DNA from: Perilla frutescens
Lineage: Eukaryota > Streptophyta > Magnoliopsida > Lamiales > Lamiaceae
Length of the DNA stretch: 64,000 nt
Reading direction: 5' to 3'
Assembly: GCA_026008535.1 (NCBI GenBank)
Contig: BRKX01000019.1
Span: forward strand, 28,958,977-29,022,976
Shown: piece after piece, positions 21,404-33,059 of the stretch
How positions within the stretch are numbered: position 1 is the stretch's first letter
Layout: the number at the start of each line of letters is the position of its first letter
Position numbers and translations under genes: made by a program
Notes under the pieces: generated by a model
What the model saw: only the letters and a program-made list of their open reading frames with translations
Database searches by the model: none
What the model was told of the DNA's origin: nothing

Positions 21404-22106
21404 GATAATAGTATTTCTACAGTTACAGCAAAGCAATACCGACCCAAGACCCGAATCCTAGAATTTCTTCGCCCACCTAAAAAGTTCTAAAAGCTTTGAG
21501 ATACTAAGCACCTCTTTCAAACACCCAGAAAGGAAACACTAGGAAATCCAAAGCCTAGACCAGTTTAAAAACAAAGAAAATCCTAACCTCCTCTCTCCTA
21601 AAACCCCCTAAATTCCACCGGAAAAAACCTGCCGGAAAAATTAACAATAACTGCAAAAACCCTCTAATTGTAGCCCATAAATCAGATATATCCAGAAGTT
21701 TCAAACGATTCGCTACGATTCTAACAAAATATCTCAAGCATTCCAGAAATTCTACATGCAAGATTTCTAAATGATTTGTTCACGGCGTAAATATGAAAAA
21801 GTTGAAGTAAGTGGTAACCTCAAGGATGGTGAAGCAAGTAGTCGACAGATTTCTCATAAAGCGTCCGAGCAGTCCTGGGCGCAAGAAAAACGGAGACGGT
21901 TAGCGGAAAAGGTGGAGTGAAATTTTTTGAAGATTTGAAGGATTGATAAGGCTTATCACAAAAAACCTATTTGAAATTAGGAAAAAAATTTGGTATTCCA
22001 GAAGAAAAGGGGAGAGGGAACTGTTCCCCCTCAATATTTGAAACATGGGGATGGGGGACAACACGATCCCTGTCCACGTGTCTTGATCCAATGGTAGGGG
22101 TACCCA
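21404..22106. other. Tat 3' region upstream of the antisense gene
   Basis: No coding homology is seen. By position this would hold the promoter and leader of the minus-strand gene. I cannot point to a clear TATA box. Confidence 0.4.
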
Positions 22107-22640
22107 AGGTCTGAAGCTCAACAAGGTCTGCTCTCACGACCTCTTAAGCTCCCCCAGGACCTGTCATCAGGTCTGGAGCTCCACAAGGTCTGCCCTCACA
22201 ACCTCTTAAGCTCCCCCAGGACCTGCCTTCAGGTCTGGAGCTCCACGAGGTCTGCTCTCACGACCTCTTAAGCTCCCTCAGGACCTGTCTTCAGGTCTGG
22301 AGCTCCACGAGGTCTGCTCTCATGACCTCTTAAGCTCCCCCAGGACCTGCCTTTAGGTCTGGAGCTCCACGAGGTCTGCTCTCACAACCTCTTAAGCTCT
22401 CCCAAGACCTGTCTTCAGATCTGGAACTCCACGAGGTTTGTTCTCCATCTCTTAAGCTCCCCCAAGACCTGCCTTCAGGTCTGGAGCTTCACGAGGTTTG
22501 CTCTCATGACCTCTTAAGCTCCCCCAAGACCTGCCTTCAGGTCTGGAGCTTCATGAGGTCTGCTCTCATGACCTCTGAAGCTCCTCTAGGACATGCCTTC
22601 TGGTTTGGAGTTTCCCAAGGTCTACTCTAATAAATTCATG
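22107..22640 (+). repeat. 62-bp tandem array, about 8.5 units, in Tat 3' region
   Basis: Unit starts (a(g)gtctgga/agct) fall at 22107, 22169, 22231, 22293, 22355, 22417, 22477, 22539 and 22601, so spacing is 62 except one 60-base unit. Each unit contains two inverted repeats: GAGGTC…GACCTC around TGCTCTCAC, and A(G)GACCTG-CCTT-CAGGTCT. The right-hand unit is most diverged. The 3' regions of Tat/Ogre elements are a known source of such arrays, which can seed satellite DNA. Confidence 0.92.
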
Positions 22641-22842
22641 AACTTCCTCGAATTTACATTAAGGACCAGAGTTCATGGAATGGGATTTTTCAAAGCCTGG
22701 GATTTCTCTAAAGCCTCGCCTTCGGGCATCAGTTTGAAACTAAATGAGAATTCAGAATCTAGAGTTAAATCGAAATAACGATTAATTCTGAAATTCATTA
22801 CCCGATCCTTGAAATACAAGAATCAAGTAATGATGAGCTAAC

Positions 22843-23521
22843 TGTAGAGGCCATATTTCTGTATAGGCCCAAAAACTAGGCCTACGCCCACTTGATGGTT
22901 TAAAGAACCTGATAAAGTCGATACCATACGACCAAGTGTCTTCAGGTCCATGCTTCGAAGTCCACCACTCGAGGTCCATGCCTCGAGGTCGGAACTTTAA
23001 TCCTCGAAGTCCAGAGACTTAAAGAAGCGAGAATCCTCGGATTCAAGGAGAAGACCGGGTCAAAGAATTCATTGAAGATAGTCATGACCTCGTCAAAACC
23101 CCTAAATGGGATAAGAGAGGATCCCTAAAATATCGGGATTCGGTTAGCATCTCACCACTATATATATGTTCTTCATAAATGGTACAACAAAGAGAGGCAA
23201 CTATACACACTACGCACGTAACACTCGCAATATCGATAAAATCATAAGCACTCATTACTCATCATGCAGCTCCAGAAGCGAGCCACGCACAAGGCTCCAT
23301 AACAGCGAAGCTCGACCCCCCTCTCTTTTGCAATATAATTCTTATAATTCTGCAATTTAATTGCTTTTATCTTTAATTAATTCGATTCTGACTTAAGCGT
23401 CGGAGTCCGATCGATCGTCAACCCCCCGACAGTCCTTCGGCTTCACATGTTTTTTGTCTTGTAGATCACCGGAGCCCGAGCTCGAAGTACGATTAATTAT
23501 AAAGATTTATTGACCTCTAAA
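22843..23521 (+). repeat. 3' LTR of Tat-like element
   Basis: Pairs with 8927-9601. Starts TGTAGAGG, and its end is mutated from TCTACA to TCTAAA. Followed by the target duplication AGCAC at 23522-23526. No clear purine tract precedes it. Confidence 0.9.
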
Positions 23522-23526
23522 AGCAC

Positions 23527-23872
23527 AGCATGACGTTGTTTGTTTGTTTTTTTTTTGGAAAAATCAAATTTTTGTTTAGTGGAAAAAATTGGGATTGTAT
23601 TTTTCCAAAATGAAAAGAAAAGAAAAGCAAGTTTGTGTGGTCATTGAAATATTTAAAAGTTTGTGCCTAAATAGCAAACAATATAGAAATTTATGTATTT
23701 AATCTTAACTAACAAATTTTAAATCATAAACTTAACATTTTTTCTAATTATTAATTAATATGAACTTACACAATTATTTTTTAAAAAAAGTTGCAAATTA
23801 AATATTGATTTCAAGTTCGATGAAACAAAAATTGAAGTGAATGAAGAAGAAATACACGTGTCCATTAAAGAT
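23527..23872. other. AT-rich intergenic stretch
   Basis: No gene is seen. The start ('atgacgttgtttg') looks like one more copy of the dispersed motif found left of the Tat-like element, which fits the two flanks having been one sequence before insertion. Confidence 0.45.
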
Positions 23873-23877
23873 GATAT

Positions 23878-24971
23878 TGTTGGTCCCGGACGAGTCGATA
23901 TCAGTTTAGAGGGGGGTGAATAAACTGATAAAAACTTTTACTTTGAATGCGGAATAATAGGGCCCTTTGACTCGTTTTGTAAAACTTATCTATGCACAGA
24001 CTGGTTGATCAGTTAAGATTGCTTGGTTCAGAGTGTGTGAACTTGTGTACAGTTTAAAGATATGCAATAATCAAAACACTAGAGCACACAAGCGATTTAT
24101 AGAGGTTCGAAGTCTCAAACTTCTACGTCCTCTCTTCCTTCCGCAGAAGGGCAACTTCACTATATAACTTGAGTTTCTTTACAAATTACACAATGAAGGA
24201 TAGTTGGCTGAACCTGGTAACTGCTCGCTATCTCAGCGGCTCGACGGCTCACACTTGAAGTCCCTAACTGCTCGCTAGGAAGGTAGGTGCTATTGTCGTC
24301 TTTACAAGGTTTTAGATCTCTTTCGATCTTCAAGAGGTTAGTCTTGAACAGGGGGTATCAACTGGTGTGCTCCTTCGATTGAGCTGAGTAGTTGATCATT
24401 GTATTGCTGAAACTGAGAAGGCTGCCCTGGCTGGATCGTCAATAGCTGGCTGAATATCTTGACTCTGTGAATTCTTCTTCTCAGTTGGACTCTCGCAGTT
24501 CGATTGATCCCAAGTTCTTGGCTAGCTTGTCAGCTTGACTGATTTCTCTTGAGCTTTCTTGTCAGCTTGACTAATCGCAAGCTTGGCTGACTTTAGTTCT
24601 GGCCTTCAGCTGATCTGTCTTGTTTACTTTAGTTCTCTCAGTTGGATACTTCCAGTCCTTAGCTCAAACTGATGTTTTATCAGTTCCTTCAGTCTTAGTC
24701 AATTCTTTTCTCCTTCAGCTCAACTGACTTAGTTGTCAGATTATTTCGACTGGTTCGACTCCACAGTTGAGTTGAATTCTGACTGGGTGACGTATCCTTC
24801 AGCTTGCAGACCAAACTTCAGATTGGTTGACTTTGACTTTACTTGAGTTCCTTGATGCTCTGGATTGGTCAGCTCAGATCTGCAACTTGAATTTTTGTCA
24901 GTTTTTTCATAACTAATTTTGACATCTCATCAAAACTTAATCTAGAGGTTCCTTGATAGTTTTTCGTAACA
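23878..24971 (-). repeat. 3' LTR of the large Copia element (short form)
   Basis: On the plus strand it starts TGTTGGTCCCGG and ends GTAACA. It matches the right LTR at both ends but lacks about 700 bases found there, with the junction at 'gactctcgcag|ttcgattgatcc' (about 24500). Confidence 0.92.
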
Positions 24972-24992
24972 ATTTCCCCATTTTTGATGATG
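24972..24992 (-). other. Polypurine tract of the large Copia element
   Basis: On the sense (minus) strand 'caaaaatggggaaat' lies directly against the LTR. This is the usual form for plus-strand priming. Confidence 0.7.
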
Positions 24993-25094
24993 TCAAAACT
25001 TTGTCTATGATGATGAAAAAACTGCAAATGTATATTTGATATACATACTGTAGTTTGCTTAAGCAGATTCTCGAAATTAGAGCAAATTTGATTC

Positions 25095-25310
25095 ATGATA
25101 TTCATTCAAGTATCAAAGCATTCAAGGTATGCATGAAATTCAAGTATTAGAGCATTTAGACTTCAAATTTCAGAGCATTCTTTTATTTTGGGCATGCTTT
25201 CATTCAGTTAATCAGAGCATTCAAACTGGCATGCTTTCATCCAAATATCAGAGCATTATTGCACATTCAAACTTCAAGTATCAGAGCCTGTTATATCAGA
25301 GCATTATAAA
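25095..25310 (+). repeat. Seven short TATCAGAGCATT repeats
   Basis: Copies of (ta)tcagagcatt(c), some with one change, occur near 25111, 25145, 25169, 25210, 25247, 25279 and 25293, spaced 14-41 bases apart. They lie between ORF C and the polypurine tract. On the sense strand they read aatGCTCTGATA, which equals the 3' end of initiator tRNA-Met without its ACCA/CCA end. Confidence 0.65.
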
Positions 25311-25434
25311 CATAATCAAGACGTGATTTGAGACATGATATTTGAAGAATTGAAGCATGTATTATATATTCACTTAAGGCATATTATATCCAAGCTTTCA
25401 TCTTTTAAGAATAATAGTAGTTAAAACTACTAAT

Positions 25435-27104
25435 TTACTTCCTGAAACTGCTCCTTTTCTTTCTGCTCGATTCTCCTCTTTTTTGGACTCCTTGTGTTCT
25501 CCATGCTTCCCCCTGAAGCTGATCTTCCCCCTCATGATGAATTTCTCTTTGAATTTGATCCCAAAGAGTTAAGCATCCATCATCATACTGTCCATCTTTC
25601 CCCCTTTTTGGCATCATCCAAAAGCTGAGATGGATCGCATGATGGTATTGACAAATTTGGCAAGAATGTGAAGGCAGTTGCCAAATTTTCATCATGGAAT
25701 GAGGGAACTGAAGGAATTTGCATGGGTGAGGAGAGCCATGCATATGCTTCTTCAGTTGTCATGAACTGGCCTTGATCAGAGGTGAGAGAGACTTCTTGCT
25801 CTCTGAAGTTCATCGAGGCCAAATTGGTGAAGATCTTATCGGTTGAAGGGATGGGTGGATCACCAATGAATGGTGTGCATGAGGAGTTGGCCGGTTAGTT
25901 GTCGGAGAGAGGAGCATCAGCTGGTATACTGAGCTGGATTCGTTTGATCATCGAATCCATTATCTCCGAGAGCGTTGGTGGCGAGGAAAGTGGACGATTC
26001 ATCCAATTTCTGCTCTATGTTCCTTCGTTGATCCAAAAAGTAGATTGACGGGTGCAGATGAGGTGGAACATTTTTGTCTCATCCAGTTGGAATCGCCATA
26101 TGTGGTACTGGAGATACCGTTGGAGTTGCTCGAATAGAGAGGAGTCGGTGTCCTCAATGAGACTGAAGCAGCTGCTGAGCTGATGGTCTAAAACTTCTTT
26201 AAACTCAACCTCAATGGAGTCGCGATGGACTAAAGCTAGAGATTGGGAGCTGGCTGATATTTTAGACTGATCACTCAGCCTTGAAAGAGGTTCGCTCTCA
26301 ATCAGTAGCTGTCTTTCTTCAGATGAGTTGGCGGGTGCTTCCAAAGGTGCCTTTCCACGACCTGAGTTGGAAGGTCCTTGTTGACGCGTTCTCTTCGGGA
26401 GCTTATGGCAGTAGATAGTTGGGAGCATGTCCTTTCTTCCAATTTGCTCGCCAGTTGGGATGACCTCATCAATCTGGCTTAGGAGAATGTGGCTTATGCG
26501 ACCCACAAACCCTATCTTCTCTCGAAATGAGCCAGTTGAGGGATCATATATCGCTCGCTCTACATTTGCTCGCAGTTGAGCAAGAATGAAAGAGGCCCAG
26601 TTGGCTTTACAGCCGAAATATAGAGCAGCCATGAGATGTGCTTTGAGCTCGGAAAACTGGACCGTCTCAAAGTTGCCATGTAAGATATGACCAGTGATGT
26701 CCAAGAGTTGGATGATGGTGTACGTGAGGATGCTTCCAAATACCCCACAGGGCGTATTTGCTTGGAAGTTCCAGGTCCATGACTTCTGGGCCGTTGCCGG
26801 GGAGATGAAGGGTAGACATCATCGTCTCTTTTATCACCGTGATTACTTGATTCTGGACGGTGGAGATGATGTTGTTGTCGGAGATAGTTGCGTTGTAGTA
26901 GAACTCTGCAACTTGAGTAGGGATGTGCATGACTGGCATGAGAGTCAAGAACGGAAGCAGTCCAGTTGCCTCCAATGGCTAATAAATTCTTTGAAAGCTC
27001 TCTGTACCTAGACGTGCATTAAGAAACTCTAGATTTAGAGTCTTATCCTTTTTAATCTTGCGCTCTAGCAATTTGGCATCTACCATCTGAAATGGGAGCT
27101 TCAT
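25435..27104 (-). pseudogene. Accessory ORF C of the large Copia element
   Basis: Minus-strand frame from ATG 27104 (MKLPFQMVDAKLLERKIKKD) with a TAG near 26978, a frameshift near 26745 and stops at 26015 and about 25893. Its parts align with ORFs A and B: ATGLLPFLTLMP and QVAEFYYNATISDNNIISTV near the start; KANWASFILAQLRANVE and GFVGRISHILLSQIDEV in the middle; FEQLQRYLQYHIWRFQL later. The tail is Ser/Pro-rich. It resembles the 'putative plant transposon protein' families (PF20167-like) only loosely, so function is unknown. It is the most diverged of the three. Confidence 0.7.
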
Positions 27105-27860
27105 ATCTGCAAAGTGATGCCTTTCTGGGTTAGATATGCAAGTGTGTTGAGAGGAGAGAGAGAGGGCTTACAGGTGATCAAAGCAAGAGTAAGAAAGAGT
27201 TTGCAGATGATTGGAGCCTTCATCTCCTTGCATATATTTATTCAGCTTTGCATGCAGGAATCGAGAACACTCGATTACTTTTCTTAGCTGATCAGCCATC
27301 CGATTTGATGGATGATTAGCTGAATTGATGATGCATGCATTCCAGCCGTTTGATCGTGAGGTAACTTTATGATTGTGTGGCTGAGAAGAAGTAATTTTGA
27401 AAATGGGGTAGTTGCTATAAATAGCAAAATATTTTCTACAGATCTTGCTATTTATATCTCAGTAGAAAATTATATTTTCTTTTTCGACTTTAAAGAGTTG
27501 ATTTAATATCAACGCAGAGATATTAATGGCAACTTGTGAGATAGAACCCTATTTTCAAATTGTAACCGTTGAATGTAATATAAGAAATTTCATAATCTCA
27601 ACGGTAACAATGTAATTATGATAAGCTTTGAAAAATTAAAACAAACTTATCTGGATTCAGTTGGGATACAGTCCAACTGATTGACTACTCAGCGATTGGA
27701 TGATCAGTTGAGTCTTGATTCTCAGTTGTCGCTGATGAGCTGGCTGAAGCTGAAGCTGCAATTGAACCTAACTGATCAGTTGACTTGATCAGTTTGCTTG
27801 ACTTTCAGTAGACAGTTTCTGCTTCTTGAAGGGCCTAGCTGTACTGGCTGCACTGCTTCC
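27105..27860 (-). promoter_or_regulatory. Spacer and putative promoter of accessory ORF C
   Basis: Between ORFs B and C lies 750 bp without coding homology. On the sense strand a TATA-like AATAAATATATGC falls at about 27231-27243, some 130 bases before the ORF C ATG. CAACGGT motifs occur in both orientations near 27566 and 27601. CAGTTG words are dense at 27690-27800. Promoter function is inferred from layout only. Confidence 0.4.
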
Positions 27861-29289
27861 TTAGGATGTAGTTTTGTTCTTTGGTAGTTCAGGCCTTGCT
27901 GTTCTCCTGGCTTGGCGAAGATGAAGCTGGATGGCAACTGACGAGTTTTTCATCCTTTGACTAAGGGATTGTGAAGTTCCCTTTGGCGATGATCGCAACT
28001 GATCATTTTTCATAGGTAGTTGCATGCCTTTTGAGCTGGCTGTGAGCAGGGGAGTGACATAGCTTTTAGAGAGGAGGCTTGGGGATGTGGCAGTGTTGGG
28101 GATGAGACTGGATGGACATAGAATGTCTCCAGTTATACCAGTAGAAATATCGGTGGAGTTGTTTGAACAGCTCTTGGTCACGTTGGGCAAAAAAATCAAA
28201 GTGAGTAAGAAGGAGATTGGTAACTTCCTTTTGTGCACCTTTGACTGCATATTCACCACTATAGAAAGCGCGAATATTTTCTTTAGTCAGCTGGAGAGGA
28301 GGGCATGTGCTTCTGAAGTAGTCCGCTCCATAGTTTGGATGAGGGATTCCAATGAATGGAATAAGCTCATCTGGATCAGAGCAAACCTGGAAATCAACTG
28401 GTGATCCGTTCTTTGATTTTGGAGAGTGAACGGCGTTGGCAGTTGAGTTGCTCGATGAGTGGTTGCTTGTCTTGGCCTTGGCTTTTCTCTTTTTCCTTAG
28501 TGACTGAAGATGGGCAGTTCCTTTCTTGGGAATCCAGTCAGAGATGAGAACTAGTAATGCTTCATCACTTTGAAGTTTCATCAGGTCTTCAAGCATTTTG
28601 CTCATTCTTAGAGCAATAGCTACCTTGGACTCAAATTTGCCAGATTTCTTTGAGTCAGCGACTTTGATGACTTGATGCTTGAATTGTTGAAAGACAAATT
28701 CTGCCCAGTTTGTTTGTCTCCCTTCAGCAAGATGAATCATAACCTTGTATCTCTCTTGGGTGAGTTGACTCAGGTTTCCAATGGCCCCGAACATCATCTT
28801 GTTCGTTATGTCAAGTAGAACACCATACTCGGGCTTCAGATCAGTTTTAGCTGTTGTAAAATTGAATTACTTGTCACAGGTTGAAGCTTTCCATTCTCTC
28901 CAGTATGACTCTGCAGATTCCTTTAGATCTTGAACGGATGAGCCTTCTTGTGGAAGCTCGATTACTTCTGCAATTATTCTCTCAGTGATTTGTAGCAGCC
29001 GTCCTTGAATCACTGATGATATCATCTTTCCATCTGCAGATAATTTTGCTTGAAGCAAAAATTCACTCACCAAATTTTATCTAAAGAATTTTGGTGGTGT
29101 TTCCAGGTAGTGAAGAACTCCTGTTTTGTGAAGATTGGACAGAAGGGTTGGATTGTTTGATTCATCTAGAATCAATTGAAATTTCTTCCTATCAAGGAAT
29201 TCATCTCTCATAAGTTGCTCTTTGAAGGAATTTGAAGATCTGGATAATTCTGCCATCTTTGGGCTTGGCTGAGATTTTGGGATTTTCAA
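27861..29289 (-). pseudogene. Accessory ORF B of the large Copia element
   Basis: One minus-strand frame runs from ATG 29289 to about 28066, with stops near 29077 and 28865, then shifts frame to about 27861. Landmarks shared with A and C: KTGVLHYLETPPKFFR, LVSEFLLQAK, TERIIAEVIELPQEGSSVQD, QTNWAEFVFQQFKHQVIKVA, RMSKMLEDLMKL, then GADYFRSTCPPLQLTKENIR and LFKQLHRYFYWYNWRHSM. A basic Ser/Lys-rich linker (KKRKAKAKTSNHSSSN) lies between the halves and looks like a nuclear localisation signal. The product would be about 470 residues. Function is unknown. Confidence 0.75.
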
Positions 29290-29704
29290 GATCTTTGAGA
29301 GAGAGAGAGTTTTTGAGATTGTAGGAGGAGGCTTTTGAGAGGCTTGAAAGAAGAGGCTTTTTATGAGTATTTGGACAGTCTCATAGATTTGATGGTTGGA
29401 ATGGTACTAGCCTCTGGTCTCTTTTGGTCGTTGGCATTTAATGACTTTGACACGTGTCATTGTTTTGCAACGGTCAAAATTTAAAAAATAAATGTGAAGC
29501 TTGACATTTATTTGAAATCAAAAAGATAATCTTTTATAAATATATCAATAGATAATTACAAACTGATTAACAAGAAGTAAACTTAGGGCTTTTCTAATCA
29601 GGTTTAACTTGATCAGCCACTTAGTCCTTCTTGTGATCAGTTTTCCTCCTTTTGGCGAGCGGTTCTGAGATGTCATCTTCTTCATCTTGATCACTGCTAG
29701 CTGA
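29290..29704 (-). promoter_or_regulatory. Spacer and putative promoter of accessory ORF B
   Basis: On the sense strand a TATA-like CATAAAAAGCC (29356-29366) lies about 70 bases before the ATG. Farther upstream is a perfect 12-bp palindrome, TGACACGTGTCA (29448-29459, G-box core), and CAACGGT occurs at 29468-29474 (plus strand). ORF A has the same set of motifs. Regulation is inferred. Confidence 0.45.
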
Positions 29705-32236
29705 CTAAGTTTCAGCTAACTGGAGCCTTGGATGAGCTTGCAGCTGCTTGATTTGCTCAGTGTGCAGTTTAACCTGTTGCTGCAGGGTGTGGATCAGTTC
29801 CACATAATAGGGAGGGAGCTGGACCATTGAGCTGCTTGGCTGAGCATCGAACTGAACTGCTCTTGAGTCAGCTTCCTCTCCTGCTTCAGTTCCAACTAGT
29901 TCCTCACAAGGAACTGTGTGGGATATCTCGTCCGCTTCCATAATGATGGTCTCATCATAACTTGATTCTGATGAGATCTCTGGTGCAGCAGTTTGAGCGG
30001 CAGCTCGAAGAGCTCTTTGAATGGGATCAATGTACACAGTTATTGCCAGTGTACCTTGATAGGTAGGTTGTCCATCGACTTGAACCATCTGTCCAGCTGG
30101 TTGGTCAGACTCAGCTGGCTTTGGAGTTGACTCTTGGGGAGGAGCAGTTTGAGTCTCAGTTGGCTCCTCGGGCAGTCGAGTCTCTTCAGTTGACTTCTGT
30201 GGCTCTTCATCATTTGGCAGATCGGGTAGAATAGAAGATTTGAGCATTTCTTCAAACTCCAGATCGCTGGCTGTTTGCTCGTCAACTGGTTGCACCTTAG
30301 GGGAATCATCAAGGAGATCGATGATAATGTCATCTGGTTGAGGAGATTCTTCGAATGTTAACTGACTAGCCACAGATGCTATGACAGTTTGCCTTGGACT
30401 GTAAGCTGCAGCGGTTCCAGCCCCTTGTTGACTGCTTTGAGCTTCTTTGTTGAACTGGTTTTGCACCTGCCGAAGCTGTTGCTGCCTGAGTTTTAGCAGT
30501 TCATTGAGCAACTAATGCTGTTGAACTTGAGGATTTTTCCATTGTTGCTGCTCAGCTTGAGTTTGCAGAGGTGGCAGTCTGATGTTGGCCCAGTTGAGTA
30601 GATCATTCATCACATCCAACAGGGTTTGCTGATCAGGGTGTGGGTGGTTCCTACGAATGGCAAGCATTCTCTTCAAGGTGATGACTGGATTTTGCTCAGG
30701 AGTCTCCTGTCCAGCCCAATGCATGCTCCATCTTTCTTCCCTTCTCCAGAAGCTCATCCCGTGGAAGGCGGTTAGGAGGAAATGGGCTTCCGAGTTGAAG
30801 CAGTGTCTCCAAAGGTACCAGTAAACATACCTTGATAAAGCTGTTTACAGAGCAGCAGTGCTAATCATATCTTCGGTAAAATTTTCAGCGATGAACTTCT
30901 GCACTTGTTCATCAGCCCAGCTTTTTACGATTTCAGCTCTTGATAGAGCTCTTATGTTCTCTTCAGTCTCTCCCATCGGGGGGCATGCAGTTCTGAAGAA
31001 ATCAGCTCCTGTGTCCTTTGGAGGAATTCTTCTGTCAAGCACAATGTCATCTCCTGCGACTGGTGCCACATCGAATACCTTGATATTGTGAGGAGGCAGT
31101 TTTGGAGGGGGTGGAGGCCCTGATTTCTTCTTCTTCCCTTTTGGTTGAACTGCTGCGGGCTTCTTCTTTGACTTGCCAGTTCTTTCCTTGAACTGAACTG
31201 GCCTGGTAGAAATCTCTTCTTCAGGTGAATCAATAGTTGATCTACATCGAACCTGTCGCAGAGGCTTAGCTTTGATTGTGGTTCCAATCATTTGACTTAT
31301 TGGAACATTATCGTCCGAGTTAGAGTCCTCTTGAGGTATTTCAGTTGCAATCTCCTTGCCTTTTCTTTTTGCAGACTCCTCTGCTTTCTTTGAGATGGCA
31401 ACAGTTGGCTGACTGTCTTTGATGTTTATTGACTTTGTAGCTGGCTGCCTTCTGCTGGTTGCTGGTATAAAATCCATCTTATCAATCGCCAACGTGTCAG
31501 TTTCTTCTGACATGGAGTTTAGAGAGTTCTCCAATATGCTACTTATCCTACAGGGGTAGCACATCTTCTGATGGAACTTAGTTACTGTCCAGTATTTTTC
31601 AACAATGTCGACGTACTTCTTTATTTGCTCAAAGAAGTACTGAGCCCAGTTTACGTTGATGCCTCTGATGATTGCTGCACAGATTTTATACTTGTGCTCC
31701 GACATCTCTGAATGGCTTCCAGTTGTCCCAGTATTCATTCTAGCAGCAACTGATGCTAGAACTCTGTATTCTTCTTGGAAGAGAGACATGAGTGTACTGC
31801 TTTTGTAAGGATCTTCGCATTCCACTCGTTTCCATTGACGATAGGCTTCCTCTTGATCCACTTCGACATCTTGTAATCGTGTTCCAGTAGTGGGAAGTTT
31901 AAATAATCTTCCGAGCAGTTCTGGAGTTATTTTCAGTTCGACTCCACGAACTTCAGTCACTATTCTATCATCGTAGCCTTTTGAGTTTAAGTAGAACTCA
32001 ACTACGGCTTCTGGGTAAACCTTGGATGGATAGTCTTCCATGAAACTCTTCAATCCAGCTTTTTCTATCTTCTTGATCAGTGAGTTCCAGAGAGAAGAAT
32101 CTGAGCATCTTTCTCTGTAAACACCTATATCCAGGAACTTGTCTCTGTAGAGATTCGTCTGGAATCTTTGTGAAGATTCACCAATTCTCTTAAAGTCGAA
32201 CTTTCGTCGAACAGTTGGTGTGCGTCTATCAGCCAT
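29705..32236 (-). CDS. Accessory ORF A of the large Copia element, two internal stops
   Basis: A single minus-strand frame of about 843 codons, with stops only at about 30845 and 30512. The first 463 codons are uninterrupted from MADRRTPTVRRKFDFKRIGE. N-terminal domain: AGLKSFMEDYPSKVYPEAVV, VTEVRGVELKITPELLGRLF, then NVNWAQYFFEQIKKYVDIVE and RISSILENSLNSM. The basic linker PKGKKKKSGPPPPPKLPP is nuclear-signal-like. A second conserved block is GADFFRTACPPMGETEENIR with RYVYWYLWRH. The tail is Gln/Glu/Pro-rich and ends in a coiled-coil-like LIHTLQQQVKLHTEQIKQLQ. The VRG motif and overall pattern recall plant transposon-associated domains (PF20167-like). Best preserved of the three; function is unknown. 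Confidence 0.75.
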
Positions 32237-33059
32237 TGAGTTTTTGAGATGAATGGTTCAGAAGGGATAGTTTGGTTTTGACTCAATTTTAGAACTGAGT
32301 TTCAAGAGTTGAAGAAAGAGAAAGGCTTTAATTCTTTACTGAACTTTGGATTGGTAAAAGTGAACATGAGAATTCAGCCATCCCTTTTATAGGAGATGAT
32401 GGGGTTCCTCCAATGGTTGTGTCACTTCGTATGCCCAATTTCAACGGTCGGATGCATTCAATCGACCCGTCGATTGGCCTTTCATTTCTATCTGTTGGGG
32501 ATAAATTGAAGGAGGAGAGAGAAGATTCAACGGTAATATTTGAGTGACACGTGTTTTTACCATTTCCACTATTGAAATTTTTGAACTTATCCTTTCTCTC
32601 TAGCAGTTTCTCCTTGGCTTGAGACTGATTACGTCATCAGTTGGCTTCGACTGTAACTGATGATCTTTCTGTTGATCAGTTCCAACTGAGATGTCTTCAT
32701 ATCAGTTCTTGACTTATCTTGACTGTTTGGACCTTCATTCAACTGTTTCTCAGTTCAGCTATTTTCCTTCAGCTGGTTCTTGAACTGATGTCTCCTTTTG
32801 AGTTGATTCCAGTTCCTATGATTTCTTCACCAGTTTGATCAATTTGTAGCTGGTATGTTCTGCATAACTGACTGGATCATCAGTTTGAGCAAATGAACTG
32901 ATGATTTAGTTGAGCTGATGGGGTAAACTGACCAGCTCTAGTTTACTTTCTCTTCACAGCTTCTTGCTTCAATTCAAACTGATGGCTTTTGTGTCCAACT
33001 GATCAGTTCAATGACTTTTTAGTTATGAACTGCTCATAAGGAGTTTGAAGCCTCTTGGT
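32237..33059 (-). promoter_or_regulatory. Spacer and putative promoter of accessory ORF A
   Basis: On the sense strand CTATAAAAGGGATGG (about 32389-32403) is a canonical TATA box some 155 bases before the ATG at 32236. GACACGTGT (32546-32554) and CAACGGT (32528) lie further upstream. The distal part (32620-33060) contains about 19 CAGTT or AACTG words in 440 bases by direct count. Transcription from here independent of the LTR is inferred, not shown. Confidence 0.5.

Larger units (their letters stand above)
8927..23521 (+). mobile_element. Tat/Ogre-like Gypsy retrotransposon, defective, hosting a nested element
   Basis: LTRs 8927-9601 (675 bp) and 22843-23521 (679 bp) start TGTAGA and end TCTACA (right end mutated to TCTAAA). 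The 5-bp target duplication AGCAC flanks both ends (8922-8926, 23522-23526). The order is: primer site, gag, aspartic protease, start of reverse transcriptase, spacer, an antisense gene, a 62-bp tandem array, LTR. The antisense gene and a repeat-rich 3' region are known features of the Tat lineage. RT is cut after about 70 residues, and no RNase H or integrase remains. The 6.6-kb block 14304-20903 is a later Athila-like insertion. Confidence 0.9.

Noticed and set aside
22107..22640. CRISPR-like array (regular 62-base spacing)
   Set aside because: The whole 62-base unit repeats with no unique spacers, and the sequence is a plant nuclear retrotransposon 3' region.
25095..25310. Possible tRNA-derived SINE
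   Set aside because: The repeats contain only the nine-base TATCAGAGC word. No A or B box of a polymerase III promoter is seen.
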